A stretch of 5,123 nt of DNA from Holophagae bacterium (GTDB taxonomy: Bacteria; Acidobacteriota; Thermoanaerobaculia; Thermoanaerobaculales; Sulfomarinibacteraceae). How positions within the stretch are numbered: position 1 is the stretch's first letter; each line of letters begins with the position of its first letter. The notes under the pieces were generated by a model. The model was not told the origin of the DNA. It saw only the letters and a program-made list of their open reading frames with translations, and did not search any database. The stretch is taken from assembly GCA_030609785.1 (NCBI GenBank), contig JAUWTC010000239.1, positions 1 to 5,123 of the forward strand, read 5' to 3'. Positions 1 through 5,123 of this stretch are shown here, piece by piece. A program made the position numbers and the translations under genes.

Positions 1-1220
1 ATGAAGATCTGGGGCATGCCGGAGCGACTGCTCTCGAATGCGATCATCGAGCCGTCCGGCGAAAAGGTTGGGCTTTCGTTGCTTCCGGGGCCGGGAATGA
101 CTGTGCGTTTTCCGGTGATGATGTCGACGGTTGCGATTTGAAAGACGGCGCCGACTCTGGTTGTGCATACGATTCTCATGCCGTCTTCCGAGAAGGTCGC
201 CTCATCGTGAAACCCTCCACCGAAGGTCAGGCGACGAACGTTGGTGCCGTCGATATCCATCTGATAAATCTGGGGTGAACCTGATCGGGCCGACGTGAAT
301 GCTATCTGGCGACCGTTGGGGGCCCAAGTCGGCTGCGTGTCGATCGCCTTGGCGGTGGTCAGGCGATGTCCCGCGCCTCCTTCGGTCGGCATGACCCAGA
401 TGTCGACATTGCCGTTGATGCTGGATGCGAAGGCAATGCTTTTTCCATCGGGAGAAAATGCGGCCGATGAGTTGACCCCTCCCTTGTCCCACAGGAGTTT
501 AAGATAGCCTTCCGCCGGGGTCAGCAGGTAGAGTGCCGGCGTTCCTCTGAGGAAGGACGTGAAGACCAGATGGCGTCCATCGGGCGACCACGTCGGCGCC
601 AGGGCGATCGAGCCGTGCTTGGTCAGCTGTCTGGGGTTGGCGCCGTCCCAGTTCATCATCCAGAGTTCGGTTTGGCCTGAGCGGTCGGAAACGAAGGCAA
701 TTCTGGACAGGAAGGGGCCTGGTCTGCCGGTGAAGACCTGTACCAGATCGTTGGCGATAGTGTGAGCTGCGACCGACGTTGCCGAGATGCCGGCGCGATA
801 CCTTTTGGCGAAGGCCAGTTCCCCGGAGACCAGATCAACCAGGCGGGCCTCGACGACCACCTGGCCTCCGGCCCGAACGATGGTGCCGGTGAGGAGGAAT
901 TGTGCGCCGATCGAACGCCAGCGCTGGTGGAGGACCTCGGGCCGGGGGTCGTCCTCGATCAGGGAATAGAGCCGCGGGTCGACGACCGCGATCGGCGCTG
1001 CCGCCCGGAGGTCGGCGTTAAGTGTTTCCTGGAAGGGCTGCGCGATATCGATCGGAGTTCCGGGCAGGATCAAGAGCGGAGGCGTTGCGACGGCAACACG
1101 GCGCAGCCCGGGCTGGGTGATTTCCAGGTAGAGGTCGTCACCCTGTGCGGCGGCGGGAAGGGCGATCAGGGCCGAAAGGCCCAGGAGTGCCAGGAATCGA
1201 GCGGCGGTTTTTGATGTCAT
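1..1220 (-). CDS. tolB: Tol-Pal system protein TolB, C-terminus cut by window edge
   Basis: TolB is the periplasmic beta-propeller protein of the Tol-Pal complex. It binds Pal and the TolA C-terminus and helps keep the outer membrane attached during division. 406 codons are visible, so against a usual length near 430 only about 25 residues are missing. Reading from ATG 1220, residues 1-25 form a Sec signal peptide (MTSKTAARFL, hydrophobic core, LPAAA before Q26). Residues about 30-165 are the N-terminal alpha/beta domain, with LLTGTIVRAGGQ near 109-120. From about 170 come propeller blades with the repeated W/F-S-P-D-G...I-A-F-x-S pattern: WSPDG near 211, FSPDG near 255, WAPNG near 299, FSEDG near 343 and FSPDG near 386. 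The start has a good ribosome site: GGAG six nt before ATG. It lies 27 bp after tolA and is presumably co-transcribed. No frame break is seen. Confidence 0.96.
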   Translation of the reverse strand, partial: MTSKTAARFLALLGLSALIALPAAAQGDDLYLEITQPGLRRVAVATPPLLILPGTPIDIAQPFQETLNADLRAAAPIAVVDPRLYSLIEDDPRPEVLHQRWRSIGAQFLLTGTIVRAGGQVVVEARLVDLVSGELAFAKRYRAGISATSVAAHTIANDLVQVFTGRPGPFLSRIAFVSDRSGQTELWMMNWDGANPRQLTKHGSIALAPTWSPDGRHLVFTSFLRGTPALYLLTPAEGYLKLLWDKGGVNSSAAFSPDGKSIAFASSINGNVDIWVMPTEGGAGHRLTTAKAIDTQPTWAPNGRQIAFTSARSGSPQIYQMDIDGTNVRRLTFGGGFHDEATFSEDGMRIVCTTRVGAVFQIATVDIITGKRTVIPGPGSNESPTFSPDGSMIAFESSRSGMPQIF

Positions 1221-1247
1221 TCGTAACTCCGTCTGTGGTTGTGTCGA

Positions 1248-2009
1248 TCACCCATTGTTGGCGAACCTCAGGTGTACGGTCAAACTGGATTTCAGGTAGG
1301 CGGGGGGCAACGGTGGGAGGGGGTTGGCGGCATACAGGGCGCGCAGGATGGCGCGATCAAAGGTCGGGTAGCCGGAAGTCTCCTCCAGGGCGATACCTTT
1401 GAGTCTTCCGTCGCGGAGAATTGTGAAGCGCGCCCGAGCGCCGGTGCCAAGGGGGACCGGCGGCTTGTACCAACGGGATTCGATCAGGGCGAGCATTCGA
1501 TCGATGTAATAGGTGAACTGGAAATCCGAGGGAATGCCGGATTCCCCCTCGGCATCGCCACTTCCCCCGAGACTCAGTCCGCCTCTGCCGCCCGTGCCTG
1601 GGGCAGCTGGTTGGGGCTGAGGTGTCGGAGCGGGTGTGGTCTTCGCTCCTATGGCCGGCATGGCGTCCTCGCTGGCTTGAGGCTCGATGTCTCCCGGAGG
1701 TCTGGCCGGGACGGCCGTCGGCTGGGGGGCCGGAGTCGCTGCCGGCGGAGCGGTGGGCTCAGGCATCGGCGTTGCTACAGACTGAGGACGAGCAGCCGGC
1801 GCCGACGGGCGCTGCTGGGGCGCCGGTTCCCGAATCAGTCGGACTGACACCGTGGGGAGGTGGGCTGCTCGTGGGCCGGGCTTGAAAATGCCAATCAAGA
1901 ACACTGCCGAGATGAGCCCGGCATGCAGGACCAGGGCCAGGGCCATGAACGGCAAGAGTCGCGGTCGGTGCCGTTCAATCTCGGCCAGGGTCCTGGATAC
2001 GGGGTCCAC
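1248..2009 (-). CDS. tolA: TolA/TonB-family envelope transducer (TolA position)
   Basis: 253 residues from a GTG that directly abuts the tolR stop (TGAGTG), with AGAGG eight nt upstream. The layout is that of a TonB/TolA transducer. A short cytoplasmic N-terminus is followed by one membrane anchor at about residues 18-42, containing LHAGLIS with His29, which resembles the SHLS-type His that couples to the QR motor. A Pro/Ala-rich periplasmic linker covers about 61-138, then a Gly-rich stretch at 138-157. The C-terminal domain (about 163-251) carries YYIDRMLALIESRWYKPP, a glycine-bounded strand (ILRDGRLKGI) and SGYPTFDRAILRAL, a pattern typical of TonB_C/TolA_C folds. Its place between tolR and tolB argues for the TolA role: it would carry force from TolQR to TolB-Pal. 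The linker is Pro-rich like TonB, not the long Ala/Lys helix of enterobacterial TolA, so the symbol rests on context. Confidence 0.85.
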   Translation of the reverse strand: MDPVSRTLAEIERHRPRLLPFMALALVLHAGLISAVFLIGIFKPGPRAAHLPTVSVRLIREPAPQQRPSAPAARPQSVATPMPEPTAPPAATPAPQPTAVPARPPGDIEPQASEDAMPAIGAKTTPAPTPQPQPAAPGTGGRGGLSLGGSGDAEGESGIPSDFQFTYYIDRMLALIESRWYKPPVPLGTGARARFTILRDGRLKGIALEETSGYPTFDRAILRALYAANPLPPLPPAYLKSSLTVHLRFANNG

Positions 2010-2423
2010 TCACTGAACCTCTGGGCGGGTGACCATTCCGATCTGTTCCACTCCGACCGAATGGAGGACGGCCATTACCCGAATGACCTCTCCGTATGCA
2101 ACGCTTTCATCCACCTTGAGGTAGACCGGTCGTGCCTGGCCTCCGAGGAGGGCGCCGATGCGATCCGGCAGCAATTGGAGGTGGATCGGGTCGTCACCGA
2201 TCAGGATCACGCGGTCGGATGTGATGGTCAGGATCAGCGGTTCCGGGCCCTTGTCGGCCAGAGAAGGGGCGTTCTGCTTCGGAAGGTTGACCTTGAGACC
2301 CTGGGCCAGCATTGGTGCTGTGATGATGAAGATGATCAGCAGCACCAGCATCACGTCGACCAACGGTGTGACGTTGATCTCCGCCAGGTCTTCGAGGTCG
2401 GAAGAAGAAATCCGTCCGGCCAT
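2010..2423 (-). CDS. tolR: TolR, ExbD/TolR-family motor subunit
   Basis: 137 residues, close to the family's usual ~140. A short cytoplasmic N-terminus holds the family signature EINVTPLVDVMLVLLIIF at residues 15-32. Within it Asp23 is the conserved membrane aspartate that takes up and releases protons in TolR/ExbD. One membrane segment spans about 18-36. The rest is a small periplasmic domain (residues 45-137), with GLKVNLPK after the membrane and a VYLKVDESVAYGEVIRVMAVLHSVGV core typical of ExbD/TolR. It would form the proton-driven inner-membrane motor with TolQ. Its ATG shares one base with the tolQ stop (TGATG), so translational coupling is likely; no strong separate Shine-Dalgarno is visible. 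ExbD is the alternative name by sequence; the tolB neighbour favours TolR. Confidence 0.94.
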   Translation of the reverse strand: MAGRISSSDLEDLAEINVTPLVDVMLVLLIIFIITAPMLAQGLKVNLPKQNAPSLADKGPEPLILTITSDRVILIGDDPIHLQLLPDRIGALLGGQARPVYLKVDESVAYGEVIRVMAVLHSVGVEQIGMVTRPEVQ

Positions 2424-3097
2424 CAGGTGAAGTTCCGTTCGACCAGGTTGAGGAATTCCAACATGAAGTCGTCCATCATCCGGTTGAGCTTGCGGATTTT
2501 CGCCAGAAGGTGGTTGTACGCGACCACCGCCGGAATGGCGGCCGCCAGCCCTGCGGCAGTGTTGACCAGCGCTTCCGCGATACCGGGGGCCACCGTCGTG
2601 ATCGAGGTGGACCCCGTGGCTCCGATCGCCATGAAGGTGTTCATGATGCCCCAGACTGTGCCGAAGAGGCCGATGAACGGGGTAGCGCTGGCCGTCGTCG
2701 CCAGGATGGGGAGGGCCCGCTGGAGGCGTTCCCTCTCGGCCCCGACCGCGCGTTCCAGCGATCTGGCGACATTGTCGAGGCTCCGGATTCGGTAGACCCC
2801 TTCACTGCCTGCGGCCTTTTGCGCCGTTTTGATCTGGGTTTCGAGTTCCGTGTAACCGGCCTGAAACATCGAGGCCAGGGGGGAGTCACGGTTCGAGGCA
2901 ATCGACTGAGCGACGTCGTTGAGCCTGGCGGCGTTTCGAAAACCCTTGAGGAACCGCTCTGACGCGCGTTTGGCGGTGGCAAGCTCTCGCCACTTTGCCA
3001 GGATGACGGACCACGAACCCAAAGAAAAAATCACCAGGACCATCAGGACGATCTTGGCGATCCAGCCGGTTTGCAAAAAGAATTTGAGTATTTCCAC
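2423..3097 (-). CDS. tolQ: TolQ, MotA/TolQ/ExbB-family proton channel subunit
   Basis: Read from GTG 3097 this gives 224 residues, near the 230 of E. coli TolQ. TM1 is at about residues 11-36, followed by a cytoplasmic domain. TM2 at about 129-157 contains PFIGLFGTVWGIM and TM3 at about 171-197 contains EALVNTAAGLAAAIPAV. These two stretches are the family signatures, and Thr147 and Thr180 match the polar residues lining the channel. TolQ surrounds TolR and conducts protons to move TolA. I chose GTG 3097 because the N-terminus MEILKFFLQTGWIAKIV lines up with the start of known TolQ proteins (MNILDLFLKASLLVKLI in E. coli, from memory), and because CGCTACAAT sits 6 nt upstream. An in-frame ATG at 3166 would add 23 residues (MLVEALQFPAT...) without a ribosome site or family match. 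First gene of the tol operon; divergent from the tRNA. Confidence 0.93.
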   Translation of the reverse strand: MEILKFFLQTGWIAKIVLMVLVIFSLGSWSVILAKWRELATAKRASERFLKGFRNAARLNDVAQSIASNRDSPLASMFQAGYTELETQIKTAQKAAGSEGVYRIRSLDNVARSLERAVGAERERLQRALPILATTASATPFIGLFGTVWGIMNTFMAIGATGSTSITTVAPGIAEALVNTAAGLAAAIPAVVAYNHLLAKIRKLNRMMDDFMLEFLNLVERNFT

Positions 3098-3103
3098 GGG
3101 CGC

Positions 3104-3109
3104 ATTGTA
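3104..3109 (-). promoter_or_regulatory. Candidate -10 box (TACAAT) for a leaderless tolQ mRNA
   Basis: On the minus strand CGCTACAAT is followed by six bases (GCGCCC) and then the tolQ GTG. A start of transcription about 7 nt after the -10 box would fall on the GTG itself, giving an mRNA without a 5' leader. No Shine-Dalgarno is present. No good -35 is seen at 16-18 bp; the best, CTGGCC at 18 bp, matches three of six. The same motif and spacing occur before purN. Confidence 0.55.
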
Positions 3110-3174
3110 GCGAAAGGTGGCGGAGGGGGCCAGAGTGGCTGGAAATTGGAGGGCTTCCACAAGCATGGTGGCGG

Positions 3175-3203
3175 TTGACAGGCGATGGGTCGTGAGCTAT
3201 AAA
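3175..3203 (+). promoter_or_regulatory. Sigma70-type promoter of tRNA-Phe
   Basis: A perfect -35 box TTGACA (3175-3180), a 17-bp spacer and TATAAA (3198-3203) as -10 with one mismatch to consensus. Transcription would start near 3210, leaving a 5' leader of about 9 nt before the mature tRNA for RNase P to remove. This is the strongest promoter in the window. It overlaps DNA upstream of the divergent tolQ. Confidence 0.88.
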
Positions 3204-3217
3204 ACCCGGACCTGGAG

Positions 3218-3294
<77 letters not shown>

Positions 3295-3307
3295 CTGATT
3301 TTGAATG

Positions 3308-3335
3308 ATCCCCGCCATGATCTGGCGGGGATTTT
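3308..3335 (+). terminator. Rho-independent terminator after tRNA-Phe
   Basis: A perfect 10-bp GC-rich stem, ATCCCCGCCA (3308-3317) with TGGCGGGGAT (3323-3332), a five-base loop TGATC, and TTTT running from the stem end. The T-run is short. It starts 14 nt after the tRNA CCA and would end the tRNA transcript. Its right arm overlaps the inverted tRNA fragment at 3329-3351, so the terminator and the rearrangement are physically joined. Confidence 0.8.
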
Positions 3336-3351
3336 CAGTTTGCTGCTCTAC
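3329..3351 (-). repeat. Inverted partial copy of tRNA-Phe (D-arm to anticodon loop)
   Basis: This 23-nt stretch is the reverse complement of 3237-3259 of the tRNA at 21 of 23 positions: GGATTTTCAGT, then TT instead of CC, then GCTGCTCTAC. Such a match is far beyond chance in a short spacer. At the RNA level the two differing bases still pair as G-U with the tRNA strand, so all 23 positions can pair. It could be one arm of a duplication-inversion, or part of a structured element. Confidence 0.85.
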
Positions 3352-3358
3352 TGGGGAG

Positions 3359-3379
3359 TGTGAGGGGTGTCCCCTCACA
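3359..3379. repeat. Perfect hairpin, 9-bp stem
   Basis: TGTGAGGGG (3359-3367) and CCCCTCACA (3371-3379) form a perfect inverted repeat around a three-base loop TGT. No T-run follows on the plus strand, so a terminator role is not supported. It sits between the inverted and the direct tRNA fragments and would be the tip of a longer helix formed by 3338-3346 with 3387-3395. Confidence 0.7.
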
Positions 3380-3395
3380 GTGATTGGCAGCGGAC

Positions 3396-3445
3396 CCGCG
3401 CAGCGAAGCGGTGCCGGAGCCTGCGGAGGCACGGTGTAGCGGGGC
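3396..3445. repeat. GC-rich hairpin insert in the anticodon loop of the broken tRNA
   Basis: Fifty bases between tRNA-equivalent positions 32 and 34. It contains short inverted repeats, CCGC (3396-3399) with GCGG (3408-3411) and GTGCC (3411-3415) with GGCAC (3428-3432), and near-repeated words (CGGAGCC, CGGAGGC). It has no similarity to the tRNA. Its compact, palindromic make-up looks like a REP-like or MITE-like repeat, but only one copy is in the window, so the family cannot be shown here. Confidence 0.5.
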
Positions 3446-3466
3446 GAAAATCCGCGTGTCCGGGTT

Positions 3467-3523
3467 GCTGCGCACCTGCGGTGCTTGCTTCTATCTACCG
3501 CCGGTGCCCGTCGGTAGACAGTG
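3467..3523. repeat. Second insert in the broken tRNA, with two hairpins and D-loop-like pieces
   Basis: This insert splits the T arm of the broken tRNA. It holds a small hairpin GCACC/GGTGC (3472-3476 and 3480-3484, loop TGC) and a 7-bp inverted repeat TCTACCG (3494-3500) with CGGTAGA (3512-3518). The right arm lies in GTCGGTAGA (3510-3518), identical to tRNA positions 3233-3241, and it is preceded by GTGCCC as at the tRNA 5' end. It may therefore include further tRNA-derived scraps in both orientations; the pieces are short enough that chance is not excluded. Confidence 0.5.
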
Positions 3524-3550
3524 TCAACTCCGCGCCTGGGCACCACAACA

Positions 3551-3592
3551 AAACAATGAGGCCGCGCATCCGCGCGGCCACATTGTTTGTTT
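3551..3592. terminator. Strong rho-independent terminator, 16-bp stem, probably bidirectional
   Basis: AAACAATG (3551-3558) and GGCCGCGC (3560-3567) pair with GCGCGGCC (3572-3579) and CATTGTTT (3581-3588). That is two perfect 8-bp helices around one A-A mismatch, closed by loop ATCC. T-rich DNA follows on the plus strand (TTTGTTT), and the minus strand is also T-rich after the stem. It follows the end of the broken tRNA by four bases, the place expected for a tRNA terminator, and separates the tRNA block from purN. Confidence 0.88.
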
Positions 3593-3619
3593 GGGGGAGA
3601 AAGAGAACGATTCGCACGC

Positions 3620-3625
3620 TACAAT
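3620..3625 (+). promoter_or_regulatory. Candidate -10 box (TACAAT) for a leaderless purN mRNA
   Basis: CGCTACAAT is followed by six bases (TCCTTT) and then the purN ATG, so a normal start site would be at or next to the ATG. No -35 box is convincing at 16-18 bp. A purine-rich GGGGGAGAAAGAG lies about 30 nt before the ATG, too far for a ribosome site. The nine-base motif and the six-base gap are identical to those before tolQ. Confidence 0.55.
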
Positions 3626-3631
3626 TCCTTT

Positions 3632-4255
3632 ATGACAGAATCGAAGACACGACTTGGCATCTTGATCTCCGGCAGGGGTTCCAACATGAAGGCCATCGTC
3701 GAGGCCTGTGAGTCGGGCGAGGTGCCGGCTGCGGTTGCGCGGGTGATCAGCAACAGGCAGGATGCGGCCGGGATCGGCTGGGCTCGTGGCCGGGGCCTTG
3801 AATGCCGGGTCCTGCCTCAAAAGGATTTCGAGAGCCGAGAGGCCCACGATCGGGCAATTGTCGCCGAATTGCAGGCAGCCGGAGTTCAGTGGGTCTGCCT
3901 GGCCGGGTACATGCGCCTGTTGTCGCCGCTGTTCGTCGAGGCCTTTCCGAAGAGAATCCTCAACATCCACCCGTCGTTGCTTCCCGCCTTTCCCGGCCTT
4001 CACGCTCAAGAGCAGGCATGGGACTACGGTGTTCGCTGGACTGGCTGCACGGTTCATGTGGTCGACGCAGAACTCGATCATGGGCCGATCGTCGAGCAAC
4101 AGGTGGTGCCCGTTGAGCCCCACGCGTCGGTGGAACAGTTGGAGGATGCGATCCTGGACGAGGAGCATCGGCTCTACCTCAGGGCGTTGCGCCGGCTCCT
4201 CTCCGAGAGTTGGCACGTCGAGGGCAGACGGATTGTGTTTGGTTCTCCGGTGTGA
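3632..4255 (+). CDS. purN: Phosphoribosylglycinamide formyltransferase (GAR transformylase)
   Basis: PurN moves the formyl group from 10-formyltetrahydrofolate to glycinamide ribonucleotide, the third step of purine synthesis, in the cytoplasm. The protein has 207 residues against 212 in E. coli. The phosphate-binding loop SGRGSNMKAI is at 13-22. The folate/active-site block CLAGYMRLLSP is at 89-99, NIHPSLLPAFPG at 111-122, and TVHVVDAELDHGPIV at 140-154. The catalytic Asn111, His113 and Asp149 are all present and equally spaced as E. coli N106, H108 and D144. ATG 3632 is chosen because the family fold begins at once (TRLGILISGRGSN) and the upstream in-frame TTG at 3587 would only add non-homologous residues across the terminator and the -10 motif. 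It is not beside purM or other pur genes, and no folate or purine riboswitch is visible. No clear terminator follows. Confidence 0.96.
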   Translation: MTESKTRLGILISGRGSNMKAIVEACESGEVPAAVARVISNRQDAAGIGWARGRGLECRVLPQKDFESREAHDRAIVAELQAAGVQWVCLAGYMRLLSPLFVEAFPKRILNIHPSLLPAFPGLHAQEQAWDYGVRWTGCTVHVVDAELDHGPIVEQQVVPVEPHASVEQLEDAILDEEHRLYLRALRRLLSESWHVEGRRIVFGSPV

Positions 4256-4355
4256 CCGAATTGGATTGATATTGGCTAAATCCCGTAGTTTCAGTACTCC
4301 GAGGCGTCCTTGCCGGTTGTAATTGGATTATTTTGAAAAAAAGCCGAAAAGGGGG
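4256..4355 (+). other. AT-rich spacer upstream of the rRNA promoters, possible UP element
   Basis: No gene is seen between purN and the first rRNA promoter. AATTGGATT occurs at 4259-4267 and again at 4321-4329, with AATTGGA a third time at 4438-4444 just before the second promoter. The A/T-rich run 4321-4350 (GGATTATTTTGAAAAAAAG) lies directly before the first -35 box, the position of an UP element that boosts rRNA promoters by binding the RNA polymerase alpha subunit. No hairpin with a T-run was found to end purN transcription. Confidence 0.5.
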
Positions 4356-4384
4356 TTGACAGTCAAGGGACGCTTCCGTATCTT
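4356..4384 (+). promoter_or_regulatory. rRNA operon promoter P1
   Basis: Perfect -35 TTGACA (4356-4361), 17-bp spacer and TATCTT (4379-4384) as -10 with four of six consensus bases, followed by a GC-rich stretch GGCGCTCC as in growth-regulated rRNA promoters. AT-rich DNA lies directly upstream. It is the first of two promoters with the same TTGACAGTC box. Confidence 0.78.
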
Positions 4385-4388
4385 GGCG

Positions 4389-4410
4389 CTCCTTGTGGCA
4401 ACACGAGGGG
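4389..4410 (+). other. Leader hairpin with GCAA tetraloop in the P1 transcript
   Basis: CTCCTTGTG (4389-4397) pairs with CACGAGGGG (4402-4410), including two G-U pairs, around loop GCAA, a GNRA tetraloop. No T-run follows, so it is not a terminator. It would exist only in RNA started at P1; its role is unknown. Confidence 0.4.
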
Positions 4411-4445
4411 GGCGGAAAGGCCCGGCAAGAAAATCCAAATTGGAC

Positions 4446-4474
4446 TTGACAGTCGGAAACCAACGCCCTATGCT
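4446..4474 (+). promoter_or_regulatory. rRNA operon promoter P2
   Basis: Perfect -35 TTGACA (4446-4451), 17-bp spacer and TATGCT (4469-4474) as -10 with four of six consensus bases. AGAAAATCCAAATTGGA directly upstream is a possible UP element. The start would fall near 4481, about 135 nt before the 16S 5' end. The TTGACAGTC box is exactly 90 bp from that of P1. Confidence 0.8.
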
Positions 4475-4496
4475 GATAAGCCCGACACGGGAAGAG

Positions 4497-4538
4497 GCTC
4501 TTTGAAAACTGAATCGAGACGATAGACGGACCACCGTC
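4497..4538 (+). promoter_or_regulatory. rRNA leader antitermination region: boxA-like site and hairpin
   Basis: GCTCTTTGAAAA (4497-4508) resembles boxA of rRNA leaders (E. coli TGCTCTTTAACA), the site for NusB-NusE that protects rRNA transcription from Rho. A short hairpin GACGG (4525-4529) with CCGTC (4534-4538), loop ACCA, follows and might act as a boxB-like element. The boxA match and its place between P2 and 16S support the call; the hairpin's role is inferred. Confidence 0.6.
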
Positions 4539-4558
4539 AATGATGCAAATCAATGATG
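4537..4558 (+). repeat. Tandem direct repeat in the rRNA leader
   Basis: TCAATGATG occurs at 4537-4545 and 4550-4558, a 13-base period (the spacer is CAAA). The first copy overlaps the right arm of the preceding hairpin. No known function. Confidence 0.6.
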
Positions 4559-4586
4559 GAATAAGCTAGTGAGATTTTTTGAAAAT

Positions 4587-4608
4587 ACGCTGCTCTTCGG
4601 AGTAGCGT
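4587..4608 (+). other. UUCG hairpin just before mature 16S
   Basis: ACGCTGCTC (4587-4595) pairs with GAGTAGCGT (4600-4608), nine pairs with one G-U, around the very stable C(UUCG)G tetraloop. It ends eight bases before the mature 16S 5' end, so it may guide folding or processing of the precursor. Confidence 0.65.
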
Positions 4609-4616
4609 TAAGGTTC

Positions 4617-5123
<507 letters not shown>

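Larger units (their letters stand above)
3387..3546 (+). pseudogene. Broken second copy of tRNA-Phe with two inserts
   Basis: Three blocks repeat the intact tRNA exactly and in order. 3387-3395 equals 3242-3250 (9 nt, 3' side of the D arm through anticodon loop base 32). 3446-3462 equals 3252-3268 (17 nt, the anticodon and 3' anticodon stem). 3524-3546 equals 3273-3295 (23 nt, T loop to one base past the CCA). An insert of 50 nt replaces the single base before the anticodon, and an insert of about 60 nt interrupts the T arm. The 5' half is missing or too changed to recognise; CTCACAGTGATTG just before might be a decayed D arm. It cannot fold as a tRNA and is followed by a strong terminator. 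It could be a relic tRNA gene, an attachment-site duplicate, or part of a repeat element. Confidence 0.82.

Noticed and set aside
1239..1847. Plus-strand open frames opposite the tol genes
   Set aside because: They are Arg/Gly-rich shadow frames opposite the Pro/Ala-rich linker of TolA, with no ribosome sites or family features.
3098..3166. Upstream ATG at 3166 as the tolQ start
   Set aside because: The extra 23 residues do not resemble TolQ N-termini, there is no ribosome site, and the stretch contains the -10 motif.
3396..3445. Insert beside the anticodon as a tRNA intron
   Set aside because: The T arm of this copy is also interrupted and the 5' half is missing, so splicing out 50 nt could not restore a tRNA. 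Bacterial group I introns at this place are also much longer.
3295..3546. CRISPR array
   Set aside because: The repeated pieces differ in length (9, 17, 23 nt), all derive from the neighbouring tRNA, and have no regular spacing.
3589..3631. Riboswitch or purine operator before purN
   Set aside because: Only about 43 bases separate the terminator from the ATG, with no conserved purine-, folate- or PurR-type motif seen.
3524..4216. Long minus-strand open frame opposite purN
   Set aside because: It is the antisense shadow of purN, whose conserved catalytic residues establish the real strand.

Overview
The window carries a tol operon on the minus strand (left), a tRNA-Phe locus with a rearranged downstream copy (centre), purN on the plus strand, and the promoter, leader and first ~507 nt of a 16S rRNA gene (right). 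The organism is a GC-rich, diderm (outer-membrane) bacterium, since tolQ-tolR-tolA-tolB is an envelope-spanning system. The 16S 5' third is clearly bacterial. Its general look, with the tol gene order, would fit Acidobacteriota or a nearby lineage, but that is an impression from reading and not a placement.

Left part (1-3097, minus strand): tolQ, tolR, a TolA/TonB-type transducer and tolB, read right to left with overlaps or gaps of 27 bp or less. This is one transcription unit: the TolQ-TolR proton-driven motor, its periplasm-spanning transducer and the periplasmic beta-propeller TolB. tolB runs off the left edge about 25 residues short of its usual end; pal would be expected next, outside the window.

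Centre (3175-3592): a near-consensus sigma70 promoter drives an intact tRNA-Phe(GAA) with encoded CCA. A terminator follows, and then about 215 bp built from pieces of the same tRNA: one inverted piece (3329-3351) and several direct pieces (3387-3395, 3446-3462, 3524-3546) separated by GC-rich, hairpin-forming inserts. A second, 16-bp-stem terminator closes the block. This is the most unusual part of the window. It may be an att-like remnant of integration at the tRNA, a tRNA gene broken by small repeat elements, or a structured RNA.

Right part: purN (GAR transformylase) stands alone between the tRNA block and the rRNA operon. Both purN and tolQ start exactly 6 nt after the same CGCTACAAT motif and lack a nearby Shine-Dalgarno sequence, which suggests leaderless transcripts. 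From 4256, AT-rich DNA leads into two tandem rRNA promoters sharing TTGACAGTC exactly 90 bp apart, followed by a leader with a boxA-like element and hairpins, then the 16S gene.
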